Shown here piece after piece: positions 8,310 through 16,737 of a stretch of DNA of 64,000 nt (position 1 is the first letter of the stretch; every line of letters starts with the position of its first letter). The DNA comes from Xanthomonas sp. DAR 35659 (GTDB lineage: Bacteria; Pseudomonadota; Gammaproteobacteria; Xanthomonadales; Xanthomonadaceae), in assembly GCF_041242975.1 (NCBI RefSeq), contig NZ_CP162488.1:2408001-2472000 (forward strand), given 5' to 3'. The notes under the pieces were generated by a model that saw only the letters and a list, made by a program, of their open reading frames with translations, had not been told where the DNA came from and did not search any database. Made by a program: the position numbers and the translations under genes.

Positions 8310-9172
8310 CCGGGGCCACACGGCGGGCTGCCGCGCCGTGCGAGCCGGAATCGCGGGAGCGGGAGCAGCTGGACCTGTTCCGTGCTTTGCCCGGCGACAT
8401 GGCGCCGCGCGACAGTCAGGACCTGATGGCCTACCCGTTCTTCTCGCTCGCGAAGTCGCGGCGCACGGCGCCGATCGACTTCCAGGCCGGGAACGTGAAG
8501 ATCCGCGTGGAAGGCACCCACGAGCACGGCATCGCCACGATCTGGGACGCGGACGTGCTGATCTGGGCGGCCTCGCAGATCGTGCAGGCGCGCGACGCCT
8601 GCCTGCGGCCGTCGCGCCTGATGCAGGCCACGCCCTACGAGATCCTGCGCTTCATCGGCCGCGGCACGTCGCTGCGCGACTACCAGCGCCTCAAGGCGGC
8701 CCTGGACCGGCTGCAGTCCACCACCGTGGCCACGTCCATTCGCGAGACGACCGGGCGCCGGCTGCACCGCTTCTCGTGGATCAACGAATGGAAGGAGCTG
8801 GCCGACGCCCGCGGCGCGCCGCAGGGCATCGAGCTGATCCTGCCGGACTGGTTCTTCTCCGGGGTGATGGATTCGGCGCTGGTGCTGACCATCGACCCGG
8901 GGTATTTCCGGCTGACTGGCGGCATCGAGCGCTGGCTGTACCGCCTGGTGCGCAAGCACGGCGGGCGGCAGCGCGGGGGCTGGCAGTTCGACTTTCAGCA
9001 CCTGTATCGCAAGTCGGGCAGCGTGGCGCGCTACTACGACTTCGCGGCAGACCTGCGTGCATTGGTCGCCCGGCAGGCGTTGCCGGGGTATCGGCTGTGC
9101 ATCCTGCCTGCCGATGGCACGCAGTCGCCCTTGCTGTCGTTCCGGCCCGTGTTGCCGACGGCACGGGGATAA
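8306..9172 (+). CDS. repA: Replication initiator protein A (RPA family)
   Basis: A 288-residue protein starting at a GTG that overlaps the preceding stop (GTGA). The N-terminal SREREQLDLFRALPGDMA, the QDLMAYPFFSLAKSRRTAPI block, and the later FIGRGTSLRDYQRLKAALDR and HRFSWINEWKE segments are typical of plasmid/ICE replication initiators of the RPA (PF10134) family. Such a protein would start autonomous replication of the excised circular ICE. Three iteron-like repeats lie directly downstream, in the gap before parA, and are the obvious candidate binding sites. Confidence 0.88.
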   Translation: MTGATRRAAAPCEPESREREQLDLFRALPGDMAPRDSQDLMAYPFFSLAKSRRTAPIDFQAGNVKIRVEGTHEHGIATIWDADVLIWAASQIVQARDACLRPSRLMQATPYEILRFIGRGTSLRDYQRLKAALDRLQSTTVATSIRETTGRRLHRFSWINEWKELADARGAPQGIELILPDWFFSGVMDSALVLTIDPGYFRLTGGIERWLYRLVRKHGGRQRGGWQFDFQHLYRKSGSVARYYDFAADLRALVARQALPGYRLCILPADGTQSPLLSFRPVLPTARG

Positions 9173-9196
9173 CCGCGGTAATTCCTGTGGACGGCC

Positions 9197-9260
9197 TCGT
9201 GCTATCAGGCAACACGGGCATCGTGCTATCGGGCAACGAATCCTCGTGCTATCAGGCAAC
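9197..9260. repeat. Three iteron-like direct repeats, candidate replication origin
   Basis: The word TCGTGCTATCAGGCAAC occurs at 9197-9213 and 9244-9260, with one mismatch (CGGG for CAGG) at 9221-9237. Start-to-start spacing is 24 and 23 bases, close to two helical turns. The repeats lie between repA and parA. Direct repeats of this length next to a rep gene are the classic form of Rep-binding iterons. That RepA binds them is inference. Confidence 0.65.
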
Positions 9261-9410
9261 AAAATCGGCCGGAAAGCCGCGGCTGGTGCGGCTTTCGACT
9301 CCCCGTAACGTACCTAACCTTGTTTCTAACATTGGTGGTAGAGGCGCCGCGATTCGGTGGATAAGCGCCAACCGGCACGCGCTGGTCTGCGCGATCGGGA
9401 GGGCCGCGCC

Positions 9411-10049
9411 ATGATCTTCGCGTTGCTCAACCAGAAAGGCGGCGTCGGCAAAACCACGCTCGCCACCCACATCGCGGGCGAGCTGGCGATGCGTGGTGGG
9501 CACGTCATCCTGCTGGACGCCGACCCGCAGGGATCGGCGCTGGACTGGACACAACGCCGCGCCCAGCAGGGGCTGCCGCGGCTGTTCAGCGCGGTGGGCC
9601 TGGCGCGCGAGACGCTGCACCAGGAGGCACCGGAGCTGGCGCGTCGCGCCGACCACGTCGTGATTGACGGGCCGCCGCGCATCGCCGCGCTGGCGCGCTC
9701 GGCACTGCTGGCGGCCGACCGCGCCTTGATCCCCGTGCAGCCCAGCCCGTATGACCTCTGGGCCAGCGCCGAGATGGTGGCGCTGATCCGCGAGGCGCAG
9801 GTGTTCCGGCCTACGCTACGCGCGGCGTTCGCGGTGAACCGGCGCGTGAGCACCACCGTCATCGGGCGTGACGCACGTAGCGCGCTCGCAGAGCAGCCAT
9901 TGCCCGCGCTGCGCGCCGAGGTGCGCCAGCGCATCGTCTTCGCCGACAGCGCGGCCGCAGGCCGGCTCGTCCGCGAGACGGCGCCGGACAGTGCCGCTGC
10001 GCGCGAAGTCGCCGCGCTGGTGGATGAACTGCTGCGGTGGACGGCATGA
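9411..10049 (+). CDS. parA: ParA-type partition ATPase
   Basis: A 212-residue protein. The start at 9411 follows GGGAGGG. The N terminus MIFALLNQKGGVGKTTLATH contains the deviant Walker A (KGGVGKTT), followed by Walker A' LLDADPQGSALDW and Walker B HVVIDGPPR. This is the compact ParA/Soj class without an N-terminal HTH, which usually relies on a separate small partner for DNA binding and regulation. That partner is probably the gene overlapping its end (ATGA at 10046). It would drive segregation or maintenance of the excised element. Confidence 0.93.
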   Translation: MIFALLNQKGGVGKTTLATHIAGELAMRGGHVILLDADPQGSALDWTQRRAQQGLPRLFSAVGLARETLHQEAPELARRADHVVIDGPPRIAALARSALLAADRALIPVQPSPYDLWASAEMVALIREAQVFRPTLRAAFAVNRRVSTTVIGRDARSALAEQPLPALRAEVRQRIVFADSAAAGRLVRETAPDSAAAREVAALVDELLRWTA

Positions 10050-10318
10050 GCGAGAAGCCCACACCTCGCGCCAAGCGCGTCGGCATCGGCGCGCGTCCAC
10101 CCGCGAATCCCCATGCCGAGGCATGGATTCGCCAGGGCGACGCCGATGCGCTCGCCAAGGGTGACCTCTACACCGCGCGCCTGACGCTCGACATCACTCC
10201 AGCAATGCGGGCGCGCATCAAGGTGTCCGCGTTCACACGGGGCGTGACCGTGGCCGAGCTGCTGCGCAGCCTGCTGGAGCGCGAGTTCCCCGAGGACTCC
10301 ACGGAGACGCAACCATGA
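10046..10318 (+). CDS. Small ParA partner, ribbon-helix-helix type
   Basis: A 90-residue protein overlapping parA by ATGA. The C-terminal half, LTLDITPAMRARIKVSAFTR then GVTVAELLRSLLEREFPE, has the strand-helix-helix pattern of a ribbon-helix-helix DNA-binding domain. The N terminus is a basic, proline-rich flexible tail (KPTPRAKRVGIGARPPANPH), as in ParG-like centromere-binding proteins. By position and form it is the adaptor and autorepressor for ParA. Its stop overlaps the traF start. Confidence 0.75.
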   Translation: MSEKPTPRAKRVGIGARPPANPHAEAWIRQGDADALAKGDLYTARLTLDITPAMRARIKVSAFTRGVTVAELLRSLLEREFPEDSTETQP

Positions 10319-10935
10319 ACGCATCCGATTGCGAAAAAGCATCCGAGGCTGGTACTGCACGCCATGCAGCGCTGCATGGCGCACCATGCACGCGACGGCG
10401 GCCCCGCGCCATGCTCGCGGCTCTGTCGGCCGCAGGCCTCGCCGCGCTCGCCTGGGCCTCCTTCGCGCACCCCGATCCGCGGCTCATCTACAACCCGTCC
10501 GACAGCGTGCCGATCGGCTGGTACCGCATCGATCCCATGGCCTCCGCTGCATCGCGGTCGCCGGCCCGGGTGTCGGTGGGCAGCACCGTGCTGGTTCGCT
10601 TGCCGGCCGGCGTCGCCGCGCTTGCGTCGCAGCGTCGCTACCTGCCGGCGCACATCCCGCTGCTCAAGCACGTCGGCGCCGTGGCGCCCCAGCATGTTTG
10701 CATCGTGGGCGGACATGTCTTGGTCGATGGCGTGGCGGTGGCGAGCACCTTGCCGGCCGACCGCATGGGCAGGCCGCTGTTGTCCTGGCCGGAGTGCCGT
10801 CCGCTCGAACAGGGTGAAGTTTTCCTGCTGAGTGAGACGAATCCGGCCTCGTTCGACAGCCGGTATTTCGGCCCGGTCAGCGCATCCGCCGTGATTGGCG
10901 TTGCGCGACCGGTCTGGCTGGAGACACGCCCGTGA
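10315..10935 (+). CDS. traF: TraF-type S26 signal peptidase
   Basis: A 206-residue inner-membrane serine peptidase overlapping the previous gene by ATGA. A transmembrane helix at about residues 33-50 (MLAALSAAGLAALAWASFA) precedes the catalytic serine motif NPSDSVPIGWY. The candidate general-base lysine lies in LLKHVGAVAP, and DVxFDSRYFGPV-like residues close the fold (NPASFDSRYFGPV). In IncP/Tn4371 systems TraF processes and cyclises the TrbC pilin. The TrbC substrate is encoded at 35204, some 24 kb away because cargo has been inserted between the tra and trb parts. Confidence 0.9.
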   Translation: MNASDCEKASEAGTARHAALHGAPCTRRRPRAMLAALSAAGLAALAWASFAHPDPRLIYNPSDSVPIGWYRIDPMASAASRSPARVSVGSTVLVRLPAGVAALASQRRYLPAHIPLLKHVGAVAPQHVCIVGGHVLVDGVAVASTLPADRMGRPLLSWPECRPLEQGEVFLLSETNPASFDSRYFGPVSASAVIGVARPVWLETRP

Positions 10936-11395
10936 GGGCCGCCGATTCGCTGCACGCTGCCGTGCGTCTCACCGCGCCATCGGGCATGGCGTCGCGCTGG
11001 TTGCTGCGGTGTCGTCGCACGTGCAGCGCGGGCGCGTCCGCGCCGCGCTTCGCGCAACATCCGGCGCAGCCACCCACTGTGCAGTGTGCTTGCCACGAAC
11101 GCGCCCGGCCTGCGGCCCCCAGCGCGTCCGTCGTCGCGTTCGCTGGCCGGCTGGCCGCGCGCAACATTGCGCCGCCGGGCCGCCGGTGCCTGAAGCGGCA
11201 GCAGAAGGCGAAGGCGGAAGGCAAGACAAAAGGACGCGGCACCGGGCCGCGTCGAAAGGCAGTCTGCACGTGGGGTTGGCGCGGCACGCGGCGTCTGCGC
11301 CGCCGTGCCGCGTGGGGTGCTGGAGCTGCGTCGCTCCAGGCATGTCCGCGTGCTTCTCGCGCTCTGGCGCGCTGCAGCTTGCCCGGGGGGCCGCT
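10936..11395. other. Gap before relaxase, candidate oriT region
   Basis: 460 bases separate traF from the relaxase start. A continuous 155-codon frame (10932-11399) starts with GTGA overlapping traF and ends overlapping the relaxase ATG. Its product is a low-complexity R/A/C/P peptide with no domain, so I do not call it a gene. Two inverted repeats sit within the gap (separate entry). A transfer origin directly upstream of a relaxase gene is the usual arrangement. Confidence 0.4.
11233..11311. repeat. Two inverted repeats upstream of relaxase
   Basis: GACGCGGC (11233-11240) pairs perfectly with GCCGCGTC (11246-11253) around a 5-base loop. GCGGCACGCGGCG (11281-11293) pairs with CGCCGCCGTGCCGC (11298-11311) with one bulged base. 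They may mark the nic region of oriT or a regulatory hairpin in the relaxase leader. Confidence 0.45.
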
Positions 11396-13390
11396 ATGAC
11401 CCGGGGCCACGACGATGACTTCCGGGTACGTCCCAGCGCCCCCAAGAACCGCGGCAACGCCCAGGGACAGCGCTTCGTCTCCAAGGTCCTGAAGCAGGTA
11501 GGAAGGGCCAGCGGCGGCAAGCCCGCGATACGACGTTCCACGACTGGGAGCAGCGGCGCGCGCACCGGCCAGCGGCCCGGCTCGCGCCTCGGCCGTGGCC
11601 ATACGGCAGCGCGGTTTGCCGGCTCTAAGCTGACGCCCATGTCGCGGCGGGTGACCATCAAGACCTTGCTGGTCAACCAGCGCCAGGCCAGCCCCCGGTC
11701 GCTCGCCAAGCATCTGCGTTACATCGAGCGTGACGGCGTGGGCCGTGATGGCGAGCCCGGGCAGGCCTACGGGCCGCAGACAGACACCGCGGACCTGGAC
11801 GCCTTCAAGGAGCGCTGCGCCGACGACCGGCACCATTTCCGCTTCATCCTCTCGCCCGAGGATGCGGCGGAACTGGAAGACCTGCGCACCTATACGCGGC
11901 ACCTCATGCACCGCATGGAAGCCGACCTGGGCACGGGGCTCGATTGGGTCGCGGTCAACCACTGGAACACCGACAATCCCCACACCCACATCGTCGTGCG
12001 GGGCCGGGACGACACCGGCAAGGACCTCGTCATCGCCGGGGACTACATCGCGCATGGTTTCCGGCACCGGGCCGCGGAGTTGGCGACGGAATGGCTCGGG
12101 CCGCGCACCGAGCTGGAGATCCAGCAGACCCTGGGGCGCGAGGTGGAACAGGAGCGCTGGACCAGCCTGGACCGCACCCTGCAACGTGAGTTGGGGGACG
12201 GTGACCAGGTGCAGATCGAACGCTTCAACAGGCCGGAGCTGCAACGACAACGCCTGCTGCTCATCGGCCGGCTGCAGCGATTGCAGCGGCTGGGGTTGGC
12301 AGACGAGGTGCAGCCCGGGACATGGACCATCCACGCCGACGCGGAGAAGACCTTGCGGGCCCTGGGCGAACGGGGCGACATCATCCGTACCATGCAGCGG
12401 GCCATGTCGGGTGCCACGCGCGAGCTGGCGATATTCGAGGCGGGTGGAGATGGCCGCACCATACTTGGCCGCGTTGCCGCGAAGGGGCTCGCGGACGAGC
12501 TACACGACCGCGGCTATCTGGTGGTCGATGGCGCCGATGGCAAGGCGCACTACGTAGCGTTGAGCTGGCGCGATGAACTGGCGAACTATCCGGTGGGGGC
12601 AGTCGTGGAAGTACGCGGTACCACGGAGGTGCGCACGGCGGACCGCAACATCGCCGCGCTGGCCACCGATGGCCTGTATCGCGCAGACCATCACCTCGCG
12701 ATCGAGCAGGGCCGCGCCGCGCTTGGCCGCGATCCGCGGGAGGTCGTCGCAGCGCATGTGCGCCGTCTGGAAGCACTGCGCCGTGCCGGCATCGTGGAGC
12801 GCGTGGCGGAAGGCCTATGGAAGGTGCCGGACGACTTGGCCGAGCGTGGCCGCCAGCACGACGCGCAGAAGGTGGGTGGCGTCGCCTTGGAGCTGAAATC
12901 GCACCTGCCCATCGAGCGCCAGATCCGCGTCATCGGGGCGACCTGGCTAGACCAGCAACTGATCGGCGGTGGCCGTGGGCTGGGGGATCTCGGCTTCGGC
13001 GGCGAAGCCAAGCGAGCGATGCAGCAGCGTGCCGACTTCCTGGCCGAACTGGGATTGGCCGAGCGGCGTGGACAGCGCATCCTTCTGGCGCGCAATCTGC
13101 TGGGGACACTGCGCAGCCGCGAGCTTGCCCAGGCCGCGAAAGACATCGCTGCGGAAACGGGCCTGGAGTACCGCCCGTTAGCCGACGGGCAGCGCGTGGC
13201 GGGCACCTATCGGCGCTCCATCATGCTCGCCAGTGGGCGCTACGCGATGCTGGACGATGGGATGGGCTTCAGCCTGGTTCCATGGCGGCCCGTCATAGAG
13301 TCGCGGCTGGGGATGCAGCTTTCCGCGACGGTAAGAGGCGGGGCTGTGACGTGGGATGTCGGGCGGCAGCGCGGGCCGTCGATCGGGTGA
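11396..13390 (+). CDS. traR: HUH relaxase/mobilization nuclease, DUF3363 family
   Basis: A 664-residue relaxase counted from the ATG at 11396. The frame is open further upstream, but that part has no domain. A basic linker of about 80 residues leads to RRVTIKTLLVNQRQASPRS and HLRYIERDG, whose tyrosine near residue 108 is a candidate for nicking. The metal-binding HUH motif is NTDNPHTHIVVRG near residues 191-203. The rest is the long DUF3363 C-terminal region. By family knowledge it nicks oriT and pilots the strand to the TraG coupling protein. It closes the tra module; cargo begins right after. The traR symbol follows Tn4371 usage. Confidence 0.9.
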   Translation: MTRGHDDDFRVRPSAPKNRGNAQGQRFVSKVLKQVGRASGGKPAIRRSTTGSSGARTGQRPGSRLGRGHTAARFAGSKLTPMSRRVTIKTLLVNQRQASPRSLAKHLRYIERDGVGRDGEPGQAYGPQTDTADLDAFKERCADDRHHFRFILSPEDAAELEDLRTYTRHLMHRMEADLGTGLDWVAVNHWNTDNPHTHIVVRGRDDTGKDLVIAGDYIAHGFRHRAAELATEWLGPRTELEIQQTLGREVEQERWTSLDRTLQRELGDGDQVQIERFNRPELQRQRLLLIGRLQRLQRLGLADEVQPGTWTIHADAEKTLRALGERGDIIRTMQRAMSGATRELAIFEAGGDGRTILGRVAAKGLADELHDRGYLVVDGADGKAHYVALSWRDELANYPVGAVVEVRGTTEVRTADRNIAALATDGLYRADHHLAIEQGRAALGRDPREVVAAHVRRLEALRRAGIVERVAEGLWKVPDDLAERGRQHDAQKVGGVALELKSHLPIERQIRVIGATWLDQQLIGGGRGLGDLGFGGEAKRAMQQRADFLAELGLAERRGQRILLARNLLGTLRSRELAQAAKDIAAETGLEYRPLADGQRVAGTYRRSIMLASGRYAMLDDGMGFSLVPWRPVIESRLGMQLSATVRGGAVTWDVGRQRGPSIG

Positions 13391-13451
13391 AGAACTGGCG
13401 TCTGAACTGCTGCGCCTCCATTGCCCATCGACGTGGTTAGGCATTCGGTTC

Positions 13452-14078
13452 CTACGCGGGTCCAGGCGGTTCGGACTCCATTGGCCCGGGCAGGAACTTG
13501 AACGTGACAGGCACGCCGAGTTGCGTGCTCAGGGAGGATCGCCGTGCTTCGTACCCTGAATGTTCTTCGGTGGGAGCGAGCACGTAGAGAGTGATCGTCG
13601 CATGCACTTCGTCCACGCCCGTGCCCTGCAGGCCGGGTACCTGTTCGCGCAAACGGGCATGATTCGCAGCGAGGATGGCGCTGATCTCGTCCATCGTCTT
13701 GCCGGAGACCAGGGTGAACTTCACCGGGATGGTCCCGTGCGCAGTGCGCAACTCCTGGGTGGCGGGTAGCGGTCCCTGTTTGAGGCGCAGAACGAGCTCG
13801 AATCCATCCCGGCTGTCGTCCCAATACGAGGCATCGAGGCGGTCCGCATAGCGTGCCTTGAAAGCTTCGATCTCGGGCCGTGCAAGCACCTGCCTGAGTT
13901 CCAGACGGCGGGCGGCCTCTGCTTCGTCGACACCGTTGTCCCTCGCATAGCTCGCGTACGCCGGCTGCATGAGATCCGAGGACGGATGGACCTGCGCCCG
14001 GGAGGCGTCTGCCAGCGCCGCCGCGCACGCAATGGCGAGAAGCCGGGTGAGGACCAGCGGGATATCCTGCTTTGACAT
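13452..14078 (-). CDS. Secreted hypothetical protein
   Basis: A 208-residue protein counted from the ATG at 14078. The upstream in-frame extension to 14135 would place residues before a clear signal peptide. Residues 1-28 form a Sec signal (LVLTRLLAIACAAALADASRA, cleavage near SRA-QVH). The mature part begins HPSSDLMQPAYASYARDN and contains a helix-rich EAARRLELRQVLARPEIEAF segment. Later come strands with HATITLYVLAPTEEHSGYEA and VPVTFKFLPGP. It faintly recalls the pro-regions of secreted S1 proteases, but no peptidase domain follows, so no function is assigned. It is convergent with the relaxase gene and forms the first cargo gene. Confidence 0.6.
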   Translation of the reverse strand: MSKQDIPLVLTRLLAIACAAALADASRAQVHPSSDLMQPAYASYARDNGVDEAEAARRLELRQVLARPEIEAFKARYADRLDASYWDDSRDGFELVLRLKQGPLPATQELRTAHGTIPVKFTLVSGKTMDEISAILAANHARLREQVPGLQGTGVDEVHATITLYVLAPTEEHSGYEARRSSLSTQLGVPVTFKFLPGPMESEPPGPA

Positions 14079-14777
14079 GAGCCAGAGACCCTGTGGTGGG
14101 ACATTTATTCTTGTTTTGGCCAGAAGTAGTGTCAATGGGCATTAATCTGGTTGTGGGCCCGTGACCGTGGCATGGCCTTCTCGTTATTGGAAATGGAGCG
14201 AGAAGGGCGATGCAGGCCGTTATCTATCTCATAAAGTGAGATGCACGGAAACAAATATCCCCCTCCGGTGGGGAAGTTGCGCGGCCATCCGGCCTCTACC
14301 ATCGGCCCCCGTCTTTGGGGCGGGGCAGGGGGCGATCCCCCGACAGCCACCCCTCAGCGCCGGTAGGGATGAGGTCGCTCGTACGGGTTCCGCCATGCGC
14401 TAGGCGGCAGTGGCTGGCGTTGCACGCCAAACCCGCGCACTGGCTAGTTATCCAATTCGCGAAAATGCCAGCAACGTGCTTCAGGTCGCGCCGGGTACCT
14501 GCGAGCGCACGGCGCAAACGTTTTCGTCCGGAGTCCCGAGCGGCAACGGTCGCACGCGTCGTGGCTGGGCGGAGGCGAATGTGAGGATCGCCAACTGAAT
14601 GAAAGCCCAGCGCTCGTGGGATAGCGCTGTCAAAACTCGATGCGCCTCACATTCGCTTGGTGGGGGGCTTCAATGGGAGATCGTCAATATCGGGAGGTCA
14701 ATATGCAATGAGGCAGCCGATGAGGGAATGAGCTGGAGACAGGATCGATGGATTGGAGTTCAACAAGGAAAAACAAT
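14079..14777. other. Long gap before LysR gene, with a small palindrome
   Basis: About 700 bases hold no supported gene. The only structure I see is ATCTCA-TAAAG-TGAGAT (14227-14243), a perfect 6-base inverted repeat in a locally AT-rich patch, which could be a promoter or operator element for the gene at 14078. No known riboswitch or RNA gene is evident. Confidence 0.4.
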
Positions 14778-15680
14778 ATGGAACTACGCCATCTTCGGTG
14801 CTTCCAAGTAGTAGCCGAAGAACTTCATTTTTCACGTGCGGCCGAGCGCCTGCACATTGAGCAATCACCGCTTTCCCGCACCATCAAGGAGCTGGAAGCG
14901 GATTTGGGAACACAATTGTTCGTGCGGACCACCCGCAGCACGCGACTGACGCGCGCCGGCATGCTCTTCAAGGAGCGCGTGCCCCGGATCTTCGCAGCGC
15001 TCCGCCAGGCTTGCGATGGCGCAAAGGCCGCAGCCAACGGGTTCGACGGCCAGTTGCGTATCGCGCTGTCGGATGGCATCACGCCCTCCGGCCTTCCCAC
15101 GCTCCTGGCCCGATGCCGCGAAGAGGAGCCGGAGACCGACATCAAGCTGTCCGAGGTCACGTTGTCCGAGCAGATCAACGGATTGCGGGACGACCTCTAC
15201 GACGTTGGGTTCGCTCAGTCCCCCGATGTCGGCGATGGGCTGGTTGCCGAGCCGGTATGGGCAGAAGAACTCGCGGTGGCCGTCCCATCGCGGCATCCTT
15301 TGCTGGCGCACAAGCATCTGGCGCTCGAAGAGGTCATGCGCTATCCCCTGGTACTGTGCGATTCCAGGACCTACGAGGGGCACGCCATGCAGGTGGAGCG
15401 CATCCTGCAGCGGACTGGCATGGAGCCGCTGGTGGCCGAGCGCGTTTCCTCCATCGACTTGATGATCGCCCTGGTGTCCGCTGGGCTGGCGCTGGGCCTG
15501 GCCGGTGCGTCGTACATCGCGCCCAGCCGGGCCGGTGTGGTGATGCGGCCATTGGCGGCACCTGCGCCCATGCTGACCACCTACCTGCTGCGTCCGGACA
15601 AGGCACTGTCCGAGCCGTTGGCACGGTTCATCGCTCGCGCGCAAGCGGTCGGCAGTCTGGATGGCCGCGGCGGTAGTTGA
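14778..15680 (+). CDS. LysR-family transcriptional regulator
   Basis: A 300-residue regulator. The start at 14778 gives the usual LysR opening, MELRHLRCFQVVAEELHFSR, with the winged HTH through AAERLHIEQSPLSRTIKELE and LGTQLFVRTTRSTRLT in the first 60 residues. The substrate-binding domain starts at about residue 90 (LRIALSDGITPSGLP) and contains a VGFAQSPDVGDGLV cleft segment. No divergent target gene faces it: the neighbour upstream is the secreted protein in the same outward direction, across a 700-base gap. Similar stand-alone LysR genes occur as cargo in this ICE family. The ligand is unknown. Confidence 0.88.
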   Translation: MELRHLRCFQVVAEELHFSRAAERLHIEQSPLSRTIKELEADLGTQLFVRTTRSTRLTRAGMLFKERVPRIFAALRQACDGAKAAANGFDGQLRIALSDGITPSGLPTLLARCREEEPETDIKLSEVTLSEQINGLRDDLYDVGFAQSPDVGDGLVAEPVWAEELAVAVPSRHPLLAHKHLALEEVMRYPLVLCDSRTYEGHAMQVERILQRTGMEPLVAERVSSIDLMIALVSAGLALGLAGASYIAPSRAGVVMRPLAAPAPMLTTYLLRPDKALSEPLARFIARAQAVGSLDGRGGS

Positions 15681-15874
15681 TCGCAATCTGGCTTGTCGCT
15701 CAGGCGCGACGGGGCCAGCCGTGGACTCGCGGACCGGGAGGGGCCGCGAACCACTCGCTTCCCAGCATCGCCTCGTCCTGCTCTATCTCAGTAGGGAGGG
15801 TAGCCACACACCGCAACATCAGCCCCGGCGGGGGGGAGGGGGCAAGCAGCAGTGCGGGACGTGCTGAGCAAGCG

Positions 15875-16624
15875 CTACCCAGCCCTGGCCGCGTCCACCA
15901 GATCCTTTGGGTAATAGGGGCTATCGCGCAACGGCTCGTCCTCGATATCGAGCACCATGGCGGCGAGTGCGATGTCGAAGCACCAATAGCCGAAGTACGC
16001 GCCTTCCGCACCCTTCAAGCTGTTGGACCAGTAGATCGGTCTCATCTTCGTCTTCCACACCTTAGAGGCGGCAAGCAACTTCGCGGGCCGTTCCGACGGA
16101 GGGCAGCGCCACACCTCCAGGAGCGGGGTGTAGACCTTTGGGAACTTGCAGGCTTCCGCCACGGGCCTTTGTGCATCGCCCAAGGCGCGCGCACCTTCGT
16201 CGATCAGCGCATCCTGGCCGGGGTGCCCGATTGCACCGATTAGTCGCGTCATCTCCTCCGTGGTGAAGTTCAGCGCTTTTGCGAATGCCATCATGGTCAG
16301 CGCGTCGTAAACCGTGTCGAGCGTGATCCGCTCATACATTAGTTTCACGCCTTTTTGTTCTGGCGCTATTTTTGAGACGATACGTGCATGGATTTCATTC
16401 GCCGTCACCCAAGTCCAGATGTCCGGGCGAATTTCCTCAAGCGCATCGCCCCTGCTGAACTTGCGCACGCAAAGCTGAAATGCGTACATGCACATGCTGG
16501 ATGACATGATGGGTCTGCCTTCGATGCGATGAAAGCTCTCAGCAGTCGGCAAGCGCTCAAGTGCTTTTTCTTCTATTTTAATGCTATTTGAAAAATATCC
16601 GAAGTCTTTTATTTTGTCTCTCAT
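15875..16624 (-). CDS. PoNi-like immunity protein (DUF1910/DUF1911), copy 2
   Basis: A 249-residue all-helical protein. I take the ATG at 16624 because it gives the same opening (MRDKIKDFGYFSNSI) as the neighbouring paralogue. An ATG 27 bases earlier is possible. The C terminus EGAYFGYWCFDIALAAMV then YYPKDLVDAA is the hallmark of the DUF1911 half of PoNi proteins, which neutralise PoNe DNase toxins. It lies in tandem with a close paralogue at 16738; the C-terminal halves are nearly identical and the N-terminal halves differ. No PoNe-type toxin is in the window, so this looks like an orphan immunity gene. Confidence 0.72.
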   Translation of the reverse strand: MRDKIKDFGYFSNSIKIEEKALERLPTAESFHRIEGRPIMSSSMCMYAFQLCVRKFSRGDALEEIRPDIWTWVTANEIHARIVSKIAPEQKGVKLMYERITLDTVYDALTMMAFAKALNFTTEEMTRLIGAIGHPGQDALIDEGARALGDAQRPVAEACKFPKVYTPLLEVWRCPPSERPAKLLAASKVWKTKMRPIYWSNSLKGAEGAYFGYWCFDIALAAMVLDIEDEPLRDSPYYPKDLVDAARAG

Positions 16625-16737
16625 GTCCATTCCAGGTTTGCTATTGTTCAATTCGGGTTGGTTTATTATTTATTATTGTTTGAGGTGCGGTTGTTAATAG
16701 GGAGTTTGAAGCATGCGAAGGCGTAAAATTCCGCCTT

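Noticed and set aside
10932..11399. 155-codon frame between traF and the relaxase with overlaps at both ends
   Set aside because: The overlap pattern is tempting, but the product is R/A/C/P-rich with no domain, and the stretch contains strong inverted repeats better explained as noncoding.
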